NCBI GenBank assembly: GCA_947034895.1
Contig: OX344761.1
Span: forward strand, 71,175,839-71,239,838
Direction: 5' to 3'
Origin: Rhytidiadelphus loreus
Lineage: Eukaryota; Streptophyta; Bryopsida; Hypnales; Hylocomiaceae
Length of the DNA stretch: 64,000 bases
Below, piece after piece: positions 11,691 through 22,617 of the stretch. Under the pieces are notes generated by a model, which saw only the letters and a list, made by a program, of their open reading frames with translations, was not told where the DNA came from and searched no databases. A program made the position numbers and the translations under genes. Position 1 is the stretch's first letter, and every line of letters begins with the position of its first letter.

Positions 11691-12263
11691 TTAATTGCAT
11701 GTGAGGCACTCGATTGATCATTCGAGAACGTCGACTGGTGAAGAACTTCTGGCCAGAAAAGCAATAATCGGCATTGTGGTACTTGTAGTCACGCGTGCGA
11801 ACACCATGCTCGTTCGTCTGCTCTCCGCTGGAATTCCCCAGTCAGGCCTTGATCGCCTACGCGTGTTGCAAGCTCGGAAGGCGGCCAAATCCACCTGCAG
11901 CACGCTGTCTGTGGCGATCCATCGAAACTCTACACAAAACCACCCACCTCGCTCAGATCATAATTGTCTTAATTAATAACTGGAATTGCTAGCCAAGTTA
12001 GTGGTTTTAATTACTAGGGTTAATTTGGTGTACTGTCTGAGAGAGTTGGTGGTGTAGTACGGGGAGTTGCTGCGCTCCCATTCCTGATAGAAATTCGGTT
12101 CGTGCAAGCTATTCAACAGCCATCCCACTGACCCTCCTACCACGTAGTTCGTGGCCATCGAGCCCTGCACAAGAGCCATCCTCACCACCAGGACGACGGC
12201 CAAAGTGGCGGCCCCGGATCTTGCCAATGTGCGTAAATTAATCGGATGTGACCTGTCATGCAT
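11690..12263 (-). pseudogene. Phytocyanin-like gene remnant
   Basis: The minus-strand frame starting at 12263 gives a hydrophobic signal-like segment (TLAVVLVVRMALVQGSMA) followed by TNYVVGGSVGW and NFYQEW. This is the typical N-terminus of phytocyanins (plastocyanin-like, secreted blue-copper fold proteins such as early nodulin-like proteins). Further down the same strand, after a plausible acceptor near 11945, comes DSVLQVDLAAFRACNT, matching the conserved H-x-V-x-x-V...Y-x-x-C region. The expected GD-x-L-x-F link, the first copper histidine (replaced by Asp) and the final copper-site segment are not continuous, so it is either badly decayed or has exons I cannot join. Family call fairly good; functional status doubtful. 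Confidence 0.45.
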
Positions 12264-13918
12264 GTGTCACAAGAGGAAGATGTATATATCAGTCACTCCA
12301 GTAAGGATAGAATCCTGTCGACGTACAGGTCTAGCGAATGTCCCAATCAAATTTCAATTCGGGCACTCGGGAAGCTAGGAGCCTGATTAGCACGCTAATC
12401 AGAACTTGTGTAGCACATTCCATTGAAATTGTCATATGCATATAAGTACGTACGTGTACAAGCTGCCTAGCAAGTCAGAGTCTCTCCAGTCAAGAATAAA
12501 ATTATTGCAAAACAGTCAAGGAGAATTCGTTACTCAGTAAAGTACTATGAAACCAATGCGTTAACTAATTACAAAAAGAATCACCAAATGACTGTAAATC
12601 GATCTATTTGCAAACAAACAAACTGCAGTGAGTCTAGTCTATGCCTGAAATGTGACCCTTCAGCTGCCAGAAATTAGGAAACGAATTTACGACCTAGCTA
12701 CAGGCTAGAATTCTGTGTTCACTGCTCAGTGACTGTTTGCTTCTGAACTCGCGGTGCCTCAGGCCAATTGCAAGAATCGAACTGCTTACTGTAACGTAAT
12801 TAAGACGAACGGTGCTTCAAGCTTCGATCACATGCATGCTCTAACTAGGATCAATGATGACTGATTGTAGAAATCTAGAGCGCTTGCTCCGGGAGTCAAG
12901 GCCAGGCGGAGAGGGAGAAGAAAGATGACAAAGAGGACTCAACTCATGCGAATTTACATGAAGCATTCCAGTGACCAGCGGAGAAGGCAGCAAGGCAGGA
13001 TAGAGAGTGTCCGTGAAGTCACTTTAGTGGAAGGCATACATATGGTACATGGCTCAACAAACCAACTATTAAGTCTGGGCCAATTAAGTGTTGCATACTT
13101 AGAAGTTGGGGTCTAAACTTATCAAGGACATTAATTGTAAGCCCAGCCAGCCATGGATATCTTGAAAGACAAAATCTATATTTTCACATAGTTCTTGATT
13201 TTAAAGTGTTCTTAAGTTTAACTAAGAAAATGTACCTCAAATAATCTACTTTTCACTCCATTTGTAGTTTTTCAAAAACGATTACCATTGTAATTTTTGG
13301 GACACTTTGAAGATATCATCCAAAAAGCTCAAAATATACCACTTTTGCATTTTTTCTATCCAATTTCTCTTGTTGTGAGTTCAATGAGTACATCAAATAT
13401 AACTCCACCATGTTTGCCAATAGTTAGTTCCATTTTTTCTAAAATTTTAATACTATTTTTAGAAATTCTTAATTACTATGATTTTCATATTAAATTCTCT
13501 ACAAAATCATAGAAACTTCAATTTTATATTTTCAATTATCAAAATATGGGATTAAATTTTAGACATATACTATTCCACATGACATATATGTGCATTTTGG
13601 TATAGAAAAGTAATATAGCTTCACAAAGTCTAAACATCCAATGTCCTTTCATCCTTGAACTTATATTGTAGACAACAAACCTCCAAATTTTATTACACAA
13701 CTTTGTGACATACATGGTAGTTCAAATATTGTGTTGTTGAAGTTGAAATTTTCGGAGTCATATTAGCTACTTCTAAACCATATTAATAGTCCATTGTAAA
13801 CATGTTACTCTCTTCAACATGTAGACATAACATGAGAGGATTGGAATGATGATATAAATGATATAATTATGTCATGCCCAAGAGACTACTATAATAAATG
13901 CCAAGTTAATGAATGGTT

Positions 13919-14997
13919 TCAATCTTCATCAAAAATCAAGTTCTCAATCTTCAACATATCTATGCCGTCCATCAAGTCCTTCAATAGGTCCATATCCATT
14001 GGGTCGACCCACTCTATGTGTACCTCTCCACTTGGATGAGGAGAGAGGGACATCACGCCACTTGTTTGCAACACAAGAGTGTTGACCAAACCCATATCTA
14101 TATGCAAAAGAATAATGACAATTTGTTGATGCATATTGTGAGGATCACATAGATTGGCAAGCTCCACAAATAGTGTTTGGGCATCTACATCATACTGCCA
14201 AGGGCTCCATTCTCCATAGTGAAATCTGTGTACCACCTTAGTCTTAATCTTGAGTTGAAGTTCCATTGGCAATGACTCCATCATTGAAGCTAGAATTTGA
14301 TTCTCGTTTCCAATCAAATGTCCCTCTCCTCTTGCAAAGTCATTTGTGAGGTTGAATATTTGTCGAATTTCCCCAATTGTCTTCTTGGCAATCATCATTG
14401 CTAGGGTATGATATATCTGTTGAAGCAAGGTCTCGATATGCATGTAGTTGGCCGCCTAGTCATCACACACATTTTCTTTTTTATTACCCTAATCATTGCT
14501 CTAAACTAGTTACAAATTAAATAGTTGAGTATTTAAAAAAGAATGTGAATGATCTAGAAACAAGGATATTGTAGTAATAAGATTCATGAATGCAAAGAAC
14601 AATCTCATTTAAAGTAAGTCAATACAAAGAATATCAAGGAAGGTAATAGAAAACATGTGAATACGAATAATAATTTGAAGAGCTCCTCCAATCCAATGGT
14701 TTACACTGCAGCAACTCAAACTAGTAGTTGCAAAACTTAAATGCATACCATAATCAAGCTGTGGAGATTATCCATATCGAGCTGCACATATTTGGCATCG
14801 TTCCCTACACAACGCTTGCAGTAATCGAGCACCTGTCCCAAAATGTCGCTGGACACATTTGGCAGTGGAATGGGGCTGTCAACGCCCACATCCTCAATCA
14901 CGTTCTTCAGAAATTGGGACTGCGATGCCACAGCCTCATCCACGTCAAAGATCTCACCAGTGGCGCTCCTCAGCTTCACAATACGCCTCCCAGCCAT
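13919..14997 (-). CDS. SKP1-like: SKP1-like protein, long-tailed, copy A
   Basis: Exons 14997-14749 and 14455-13919 with a 293-bp phase-0 GT-AG intron give 261 residues. Exon 1 (83 aa) is the BTB/POZ-like SKP1 N-terminus: IVKLRSATGEIFDVDEAVA, then PLPNVSSDILGQVLDYCKR. Exon 2 continues with AANYMHIETLL and KKTIGEIRQIFNLTNDF, the SKP1 dimerisation/F-box-binding helices. Canonical SKP1 (about 160 aa) ends soon after in NQWAFE. Here NQILAS follows, and the frame runs on for about 115 residues of unknown type, ending in ENLIFDED. SKP1 links cullin-1 to F-box proteins in SCF ubiquitin ligases; whether this form does so is uncertain. The exon 2 start resembles copy D, while its second half matches copies B and E. 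Confidence 0.8.
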
Positions 14998-15132
14998 GTT
15001 TCTGAAAGCCCTCTCAAACGATCAAAACGAGGAAGTACTCTCGGGCTAGGAACTAGCAGCTCTCTGTCTGTCTCTGATGGCAAGGGAGAAAGCTTGACCT
15101 CAAAACTGTGACTAGTCGGAAGGCCGGGGTGG

Positions 15133-15140
15133 TTATATAG
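15133..15140 (-). promoter_or_regulatory. TATA box of SKP1-like copy A
   Basis: CTATATAA on the minus strand, followed by CCACCCCGGCC, about 136 bp upstream of the ATG at 14997. The same element and flanks precede all five copies, so it is conserved promoter sequence rather than chance AT content. Confidence 0.7.
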
Positions 15141-15149
15141 TCCTCATTC

Positions 15150-17180
15150 AATCGATGAAGCCTCGGAAGTCGGGTATTTGCTGGACTCGTAATTCAAGTA
15201 ATTTCGAAAGTGTAACTAGTAATTGTTTTGAATTTTTGGTTGTAACTAGTAATACTAATTTTGTTATATTGCTGGAATTCCACAGCTTTGGGAGGTCTTG
15301 CAATTTCAGCCCAATGGACTGCATAGATTATTATGTTTGAAGACCTCTTTGGGCTCCATGAATTGAATGGGAGCCTTCCCTGCATATGCACATATGCCAA
15401 TTGCTCACTCACGATTTTTTTTTCCTCACAATGATCTAAAATAGCCATAAAGTAACCCTTTTCACTCTACGTTTCAAATTCCTTCGGCATTCAAACACCA
15501 CGTATGGAGATCTGTTTTATTGTAAGAAATATGAGACATGAATACTCACTCCTAGAGCATCTAGAAGCAAGCAACCGGGACAACGAATTGCTGGCGAGAA
15601 AAGCTTTCAAAATTTTCCAAATAATCTGTGACTGTCTTCTTCGTTCAGTTGGTCAATAATATCATCAATTGCTTAGACTCTTCAATCCCTGCTTACGAAG
15701 ACAACAGTCTCAGACAAATCAGTAACAGGCACAGAAAATAAGAGCTTCCAATTGTGTCGCCATAGTCAAGTCTTCAAGATAATATTGTCAATTTTCACAG
15801 CACAACTTAATAGTGCTTGCGGGAATGAATATATGTTATGTGATAATAGTAAAGTAATGACAAGTGATGCGTGAATTTACCTTATCGAATCTGTCTCTTG
15901 CATGCTCTAAACATAGCCAAAATCATCATAAATCTCAGTTTGCGCCGGTCGAACGACTACCTGTAGGATGCATAGAGTCTATGAATGAATGAATTAGTCT
16001 TCAATCACTCCAGTGTGATCAATGAATGAATCAGGAATGTTGACAACCAACTATATCGTCTGCTCCAAAACTTTGAAATGATATCATCTGACATGTTTGA
16101 GCGCAATCAGCGCCGAGCTAGTCAAACCGTGTCGACTCAAGTGCTACTTTTTTGGAGAGGGGATCCATAGGAAACTAGTACCTGAAACATATATCCGTGT
16201 CTTTGAGTTTGGAAAACTCCAAGATGAAAACAAACGGATCTCCATGACCTGAATGAAAATGTGAGTGAGTCACCTGACCACCAGTACCCCGCCAGATCGA
16301 TCTTCACCGTGAACCTGCAAGTGCACCATGATCATATCTGTTCCGATCCAAAACAGTGAACAGAAAGCACAACCCGAATATAACTCTTATGGAAGACTTC
16401 AAGGCTTCAATTAACTGTAAGAGCACTTACAAACACATGAAGATTTTCTCAGCTCCTCGGATTCTCATTTCCGGTTACCAGCGTTGCCAAGATCAGGAAT
16501 TATTTCTGCCATTGATTTTCCACTTTGCCGCTTTTCCACCCTCCGTTCGTACTGCAAAATCATCGACATTCATAGTTTTTGTAAGGAAAATGAAAAAAGG
16601 ATTCCAGTATAATCTACCGGTGTGATCGAGGGCTTGATGTCAGTCATCCTGTGGTATCCGAGGCCTGGTCCGGCTTGAAAGGTCCACACCATAGCACCAT
16701 AGCCGCACTGATCGAGGCTCCAGTGCTCGAGATGAAATCTCTTTAGGCTGGGTGTACCCGAGACTAGCTAAACTTGAATCTCATGCACCACCCAGGCTTG
16801 CACCACTCGGCCTTTACAAGCAAAGAGGGAGGGCCACCGCTTCAGTTCACCAGCACCACCCTAAACCAGCAACGCCAACGTTGTGATCGAATATTAAGCT
16901 CGTTTCTCCAGCGGTCCCTTCGTTTGCTTCTGTCCCACAGTCATGCATGCACCACATCGTGCAGCTAGCTACCCTGGCCAGAACGACAGCAAATGACTAA
17001 TTAAGTCGCCATGCATCTCGATCACGACCTCGACCCCACCCGGCCATGTCGTCAAAACGAAAGGAAAGATTTCGGGGTGCGGATTGAAGATTGGCGAATA
17101 TATGGAACTTCTGGGCCGGAGGGTAATCGATGCCCCGTCTCAACTTCGGCATCGACATCAAACAGACGGATAGACTTACC
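15150..17180. other. Upstream DNA of copy A; no firm gene
   Basis: 15326-16640 is a diverged direct copy of 29445-30640, upstream of copy D; the stretch beginning AGATTATTATGTTTGAAGAC is shared. From 16640 to 17180 the DNA is richer in GC. On the minus strand, about 16775-16560 stays open and would read LKRFHLEHWSLDQCGYGAMV and onward, but I know no family for it and see no start or partner exon. It could be an orphan exon of a lost gene. Confidence 0.4.
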
Positions 17181-17186
17181 GACAAC

Positions 17187-17378
17187 ACAGGAAACTTTTA
17201 TCGCGTTCCCGGTGTTGATTCCCTGTGAGTTTCAATTTTCCCACTGAACTTTAGAATTTGACATCTGTAAAACTTTGCTAATTACAGTAATTTTGTACAC
17301 ATGTCGCAACTGCACATACACAGGGAAATATGAAACTCACAGGGAATCAACACCGGGAACGCGATATGAGTTTCCTGT
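17187..17378. repeat. 55-bp inverted repeat (hairpin)
   Basis: Left arm 17187-17241 and right arm 17324-17378 are reverse complements at about 51 of 55 positions, including a perfect 35-bp core around GCGTTCCCGGTGTTGATTCC. The loop is 82 bp. The mismatches form two small internal bulges. This geometry fits a microRNA-like precursor or a foldback element remnant; no target duplication is evident. It lies just upstream of the orphan transporter exon. Confidence 0.75.
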
Positions 17379-17517
17379 GCAAGAGTTGGGTCGGAGGGAG
17401 CCGTTTCCAAATAATTAAGGCAAGCTGGTGGTTGGATCGTAACTCTACATAGTAGAGAGAGAAATGTAGCATTGAGTAAATCTTGACAATGTGGTAGTGG
17501 GGTATTGGGTGTCAAGG

Positions 17518-17898
17518 GTATACTCTCAACCAACCTTTGAGATTTTCGAGGGCAGATCTTCAGACGTGAGTCGAGGCAAGTATGCCCTGCGCAACCTGGT
17601 GCCGCGATTCCTGCTGCGCTCCACATACGTGGTGTTCGCCACCTTCGTCTTGGCTGCTCTGCCATTCTTTGGCGACATCAATGGCGTCCTCGGGGCTTTC
17701 TGCTTCACCCCTCTGGACTTCGTGCTACCGTTCATCTTCTACTCCGCCGCTTTTGGCCCTTCCCGGCAGTCCTGCTTCTGGATCCACTGGGGTATTGTTG
17801 TCTTGTTCAGCGTGTTTGGACTTCTGGGATGCATCGCCTCCGTTCGACAAATCGTCTTGGATGCTAAGACTTTCAAATTCTTTGCTGGGTTGATGTAA
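17518..17898 (+). pseudogene. Orphan last exon of GAT1-like transporter
   Basis: Encodes the same approximately 126-residue C-terminus as exon 7 of the GAT1-like gene at 32947-33330, from VYSQPTFEIFEG to KTFKFFAGLM and a TAA stop. One codon is missing (RQSCFW instead of RQSSRFW). No other transporter exon lies nearby, so this is a truncated copy carried along by the B/E inverted duplication. The bases before it read CAAGGGTATAC instead of CAAAGGTATAC, so using the same AG would shift the frame by one base. The frame remains open, suggesting a recent origin, but no functional transporter can come from it alone. Confidence 0.85.
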
Positions 17899-18810
17899 GG
17901 GAACCTTACCCACGAGCGTCTCTTAAAGCTGAGTGTAGTTCACATTTGTTAGACTGACTTCAATTTATTATTCAATACAGTTCAATTTTACTTGATTCTT
18001 GTTAGCCAGTTGAAAGAATTAGTACTAGGGAACGATTTGGACATTTTTAGTCATTGCTAATTGAAGTGAAAAGGGTGGGTGGTCAACTTGGGTCTAGAGT
18101 GTTATGAACCTCTTTACTCCTCTCTGCACAGGGACACACGACTACTATGCGATTCCATCTCTCCTCTTCCGCGTGCACCTCATAACTATGGCATTTGCAG
18201 CATAGTGTGATCTACTTTCTAGATTCGGCATCATTTGTCGGATGATGTGAAGCGGTTACTTCCCGTGGTTGCCCCATTTTTGTGTTTTATTCTTGACCTT
18301 CGTCAAGGCCTTCAGTAGTTTAAGCATCAACTTGTTTGTCTACTTCTACCAAACTCGGTAAAAATGAAGTCTTTCTTTAGATTTTTGCATGTAGTTTCAA
18401 ATTTATGAAGCTAAGAACCATGGAATTAAGTGAAATTCTTACTTTCTTGCTTCAACTCTGACTCAGCGTGGAATGGTAATGAACACAAACATATGAGGGT
18501 TTGTGCAACATTGCTTCAAAATTGTGAATAGAAGTGATGAGGTATGTTGGTCAATCGAGACAAAGAACCTCCAAATTTTATTGCACACCTTTGTGACATA
18601 CATAGTAATCCAACTATTGTGTTGTTGAAGTTGAAATTTTCGAAGTCATGTAGGCTACTTCTAAAACCATATTTGAGAGTCCATTGTAGACATGCCATTG
18701 TTTTCAACATCTATACATGACATATTAAAAGATTGGGATGATGAAATAAATGATATAATTATGTCATGCCTACAAGACTACTACAATAAAGGTTGAGCTA
18801 GTAGATGGTT

Positions 18811-19902
18811 TCAATCTTCATCAAAAATCAAGTTCTCAATCTTCAACATATCTATGCCGTCCATCAAGTCCTTCAATAGGTCCATATCCATTGGGTCGAC
18901 CCACTCTATGTGTACCTCTCCACTTGGATGAGGAGAGAGGGACATCACGCCACTTGTTTGCAACACAAGAGTGTTGACCAAACCCATATCTATATGCAAG
19001 AGAATAATGGCAATTTGTTGATGCATATTGTGAGGATCACATAGATTGGCGAGCTCCACAAATAGTGTTTGGGCATCTACATCATACTGCCAAGGGCTCC
19101 ATTCTCCATAGTGAAATCTTTGTACCAACTTGATCTTAATCTTGAGTTGAAGTTCCATTGGCAAGGACTCCATGAATGAAGCTAGAATTTGATTCTCGTT
19201 TCCAATCAAACATCCCTCTCCACTTGCAAAGTCATTTGTGGAGTTGAATATTTGTCGAATTTCTGCAAATGTCTTCTTGGCAATCATCATTGCTAGAGTA
19301 TCATATATCCGTTGAAGCAAGGTCTCAATGTGCATGTAGTTGGCTGCCTAGTCATCACACACATTTTCTTTTTTATTACCATGATCATTGCTCTAAACCA
19401 ATTACAAATTAAATAGGTGAACATTTAAAAAAGAACATGATCTAGATATACATGCTCTCAACTAGAAACAAGGATACTCTAGTAATAAGATTCATGAATG
19501 CAAAGAACAATTTTATCTAAAGCATGTCAAGACAAAGAATATCAAGGAAGGTAATAGAAAACATGTGAACAAGAATTATAATTTGAAGAGCTCCTCCAAT
19601 CCAAAGGTTTGCACTGTAACACAAGCTACTAGCTGCAAAACTTAAATGCATACCATAATCAAGCTGTGGAGATTATCCATATCGAGCTGCACAAATTTGG
19701 CATCGTTCCGGACACAACGCTTGCAGTAATCGAGCACCTGTCCCAAAATGTCACTGGACACATTTGGCAGTGGAATGGGGCTCTCAATGCCCACATCCTC
19801 AATCACGTTCTTCAGAAATTGGGACTGCGATGCCACAGCCTCATCCACGTCAAAGATCTCACCAGTGGCGCTCCTCAGCTTCACAATACGCTTCGCAGCC
19901 AT
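18811..19902 (-). CDS. SKP1-like: SKP1-like protein, long-tailed, copy B
   Basis: Exons 19902-19654 and 19347-18811, 306-bp phase-0 intron, 261 residues. The N-terminus is MAAKRIVKLRSATG; the core SKP1 helices follow in exon 2 (ANYMHIETLLQRIYDTLAMM, then KKTFAEIRQIFNSTNDF). WAFE is absent and replaced by NQILAS. The long tail contains FHYGEWSPWQYDVDAQTLF and a final ENLIFDED. The tail is identical or nearly identical to that of copy A. The gene is convergent with the orphan transporter exon at 17518-17898, repeating the arrangement of copy E and the intact transporter. No stops or frameshifts are seen. As with its siblings, SCF membership is a family inference. Confidence 0.8.
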
Positions 19903-20076
19903 GTTCCTGAAACCTCTCTCGATTGATCAAAACGACGGAACTAGCAGGTGAGCTCGGAACTAGCAACGACGGAACTAGGTACTCTCGGGCTAGGAACTAG
20001 CAGCTCTCTGTCTGTCTCTGATGGCAGGGGAGAAAGCTTGACCTCAAAACTGTGACTAGTCTGAAGGCCGGGGTGG

Positions 20077-20084
20077 TTATATAG
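20077..20084 (-). promoter_or_regulatory. TATA box of SKP1-like copy B
   Basis: CTATATAA on the minus strand within the conserved GGACTATATAACCACC context, 175 bp upstream of the ATG. The leader in between holds GACAGACAGAGAG and small repeats of CTAGTTCCGTCG type that also occur in copies C and E. Confidence 0.7.
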
Positions 20085-21274
20085 TCCTCATTCAATCAAA
20101 CCTCGGAAGTCGGGTATTTGCTCTACTCGTAATTCAAGTAATCTCGAAGGGCAGACAATTTTGTTTTGAATTATTGGTTTTAACTAGTAATACTAATTTT
20201 GTTATATTGCTGGAATTCCACAGCTTTTGGAGGTCTTGCAATTTCTTTTTTAGCATTAGTTTTAGAATTGGATTAGATTCTGTCAGTGTTCAAGCCTCGA
20301 CAGTAAAGTAGTTCATAGCTGGAAGGTCGACAAAGTTTTTGTGTAACTTTACCAAACTTAAATCTAAATTCTTTTACTCTTGAAGGTCGAGGGGTGTTAT
20401 TCGAGAAATTGTGAAAGACTTCCGTTTTTTGGTGCATTGGCAATAATTGAAAATAATTTTTTTTTTTGAACTGAAGTTAGTTTTACGAAGAAATTCTCGC
20501 TGGTAACGCTGGTAACCGGAAATGAGAATCCGAGGAGCTGTGAAAATCTTCTTGTGTGTGTAAGTGCTGTTGCAGTTGAAGTCTTCAGGTCTTCCATAAG
20601 TTATATTCGGTTGTGATGTCTGTTCGATTCACTGTTGTGCAACATGCATTTATGTGGGTCATGCATGCTCCATTAGCAGGTACACGGTGAAGATCTGGCA
20701 TGGCGGGGGACTGGGTGCTTCGGTGACTCACTCACATTTTCATTCAGGTCTGGTTTCAACTGCAAGAGCACTTTTCTTTTTCAATTTCAAGCCAACGGAC
20801 TGATAAACGGCAGTGTTGGCAGTTTTAGTCACAAAGCACCCCTGGTCCTTCAAGAGTAAAAAAATTTAGATTTATGTTATGCAAAATCATACTAAAACTT
20901 TGTCATTTTAATTCCCTTCCAGCTGTGAGCTGCCTGACGTACTGTCGAGGCTTGAGCATTGACTGAAGGTAATCCAATTCCAATTTCATTGTGATTGATC
21001 ATTGCTAAAATAAGATTTTGCAAGTACTACCAAGTCCTAGCAGTAAAAAGTAGTTTCAGAGCAATAACTTTAGAATAGACTGGTAATAACTTACAATTCG
21101 GGAGGCACACCCTGAGAAGTGCCAAAGCCGTGGAATTCCAACAATATAATTACTAGTTACAACCAAAAATTGAAACAAAAACAAAACTATCCGAATTTCG
21201 AGATTACTTGGATTACGAGGCCCAAAACCCCCGGCGAATACGTAACCTACTTCCGAGGCTTGATGGAATGAGGA

Positions 21275-21282
21275 CTATATAA
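21275..21282 (+). promoter_or_regulatory. TATA box of SKP1-like copy C
   Basis: CTATATAA in the same GGACTATATAACCACC setting as the other copies, 187 bp upstream of the ATG at 21469. Confidence 0.7.
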
Positions 21283-21468
21283 CCACCTCGGCCTTCCGAC
21301 TAGTCACAGTTTTGAGGTCACGCTTCCTCTTCCCTTCAGAGACAGACAGACAGAGAGCTGCTACTTCGTAGCCCGAGAGTACTTCTTCGTTTTGATCCAT
21401 CGCTGCTAGCTAGTTCCGTCGCTGCTAGTTCCGTCGTTTTGATCAATCGAGAGAGGGCTTTCAGGAAC

Positions 21469-22617
21469 ATGGCTGGGAAGCGTATTGTGAAGCTGAGGAG
21501 CGCCACTGGTGAGATCTTTGAGGTGGAGGAGGCTGCGGCATCGCAGTCCCAATTTCTGAAGAACGTGATTGAGGATGTGGGCGTTGATAACCCCATTCCA
21601 CTGCCCAATATGTCCAGCGACATTTTGGGACAGGTGCTCGATTACTGCAAGCGTTGTGTAGGGAACGATGCCAAATCTGTGAAGGCCGATACGGATGATC
21701 TCTACAACTTGATCATGGTATGTATTTGAGTTTTGCAGCTACTAGCTTGTAAACCTTTGGGTTGGAGGAGCTGTTCCAAATATTCTTGTTCACATGTTTT
21801 TATCATGTTCTTTGATCATTTTTGTATTGACATACTTTTAGATGAGATTGTTCTTTGCAGTCATGAATCCTTTTGCTCTTATTTCTAGTTGACAGCACAT
21901 ATTTCTAGATCACGTTCTTTAAATGCACAACTATTTCATTTGTAATTGGTTCTTATGTGCTTTACCAAAAGACTCATCTTGAGTTTTCTATTTACATTTT
22001 GTATTCATGAACCTAGCTTGTTGATTTAGAGCAATGATCATGGTAATCAAAAAGAAAATGTGTGTGATGACTAGGTTGCCAACTACATGCATATTGAGAC
22101 CTTGCTTCAACGGATATATCATGTTCTAGCAATGATGATTGCCAAGAAGACATTTGCGGAAATTCGACAAATATTCAACTCCACAAATGACTTTGCAAGT
22201 GGAGAAGGATGTTTGATTGGAAACGAGAGTCAAATTCTAGCTTCATTCATGGAGTCCTTGCCAACGGAACTTCAACTTAAGATTAAGATCAAGTTGGTAC
22301 AAGGATTTCACTATGGAGAATGGAACCCTTGGCAGTATGATGTGGATGCCCAAACACTATTTGTGGAGCTCGCCAATCTATGTGATCCTCACAATATGCA
22401 TCACCAAATTGCCATTATTCTTTTGCATATAGATATGGGTTTGGTCAACACTCTTGTGTTGCAAACACGTGGCATCATGTCCCTCTCTCCCCATCCATGT
22501 GGAGAGATAAGCATAGAGTGGGTTGACCCAATGGACATGGACATATTGAAGGACTTGATGGATGGCATAGATATGTTGAAGATTGAGAATTTGATTTTCG
22601 ATGAAGATGTCTACTAG
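21469..22617 (+). CDS. SKP1-like: SKP1-like protein, long-tailed, copy C
   Basis: Exons 21469-21717 (ends LIM at ATG|GTATGT) and 22075-22617 (begins after ACTAG with VANYMHIETLL), 357-bp phase-0 intron, 263 residues. The ATG is chosen at MAGKRIVKL because all siblings start there; the frame is open about ten codons further upstream but without an ATG. SKP1 signatures: EVEEAAASQSQFLKNVIEDV, LGQVLDYCKRCV, KKTFAEIRQIFNSTNDF. NQILAS replaces NQWAFE, then the common long tail. The terminus is DEDVY rather than DED because the usual stop codon is altered, adding two residues. Several substitutions in the tail are private to this copy. Confidence 0.8.

Larger units (their letters stand above)
12300..15300 (-). 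repeat. Segmental duplication block A
   Basis: This block recurs inverted at about 21,100-24,330 (block C). The match covers the non-coding tail (for example the stretch around CGTAATTAAGACGAACGGTGC at 12790-12820 against its reverse complement near 23760-23790), the SKP1-like gene and its promoter. Its 3' flank (from about 13530) and upstream DNA (15326-16640) also match block D (27240-30640) in direct orientation. Confidence 0.8.
17480..20770 (-). repeat. Segmental duplication block B (inverted relative to E)
   Basis: The whole block, orphan transporter exon plus SKP1-like copy B plus promoter and further upstream DNA, matches about 30370-33370 in reverse complement. This includes non-coding landmarks such as CCGGTTACCAGCGTTG (minus strand near 20510) and TGCATTTATGTGGGTCATGC (20645). 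Confidence 0.85.

Noticed and set aside
12925..13116. 63-residue basic frame in block A
   Set aside because: The inverted partner in block C has stops and indels at the matching place, so the frame is not conserved.
14728..15111. Plus-strand frames antisense to SKP1-like exon 1 (also at 19666, 28552, and minus at 31063)
   Set aside because: Shadows of the coding strand; they change with synonymous differences of the SKP1-like exon and cross its promoter.
17526..17913. Long frames in other phases over the transporter exon (also 32932-33419)
   Set aside because: GC-rich exon keeps other frames open by chance; only the phase with the AAAP family motifs is conserved.
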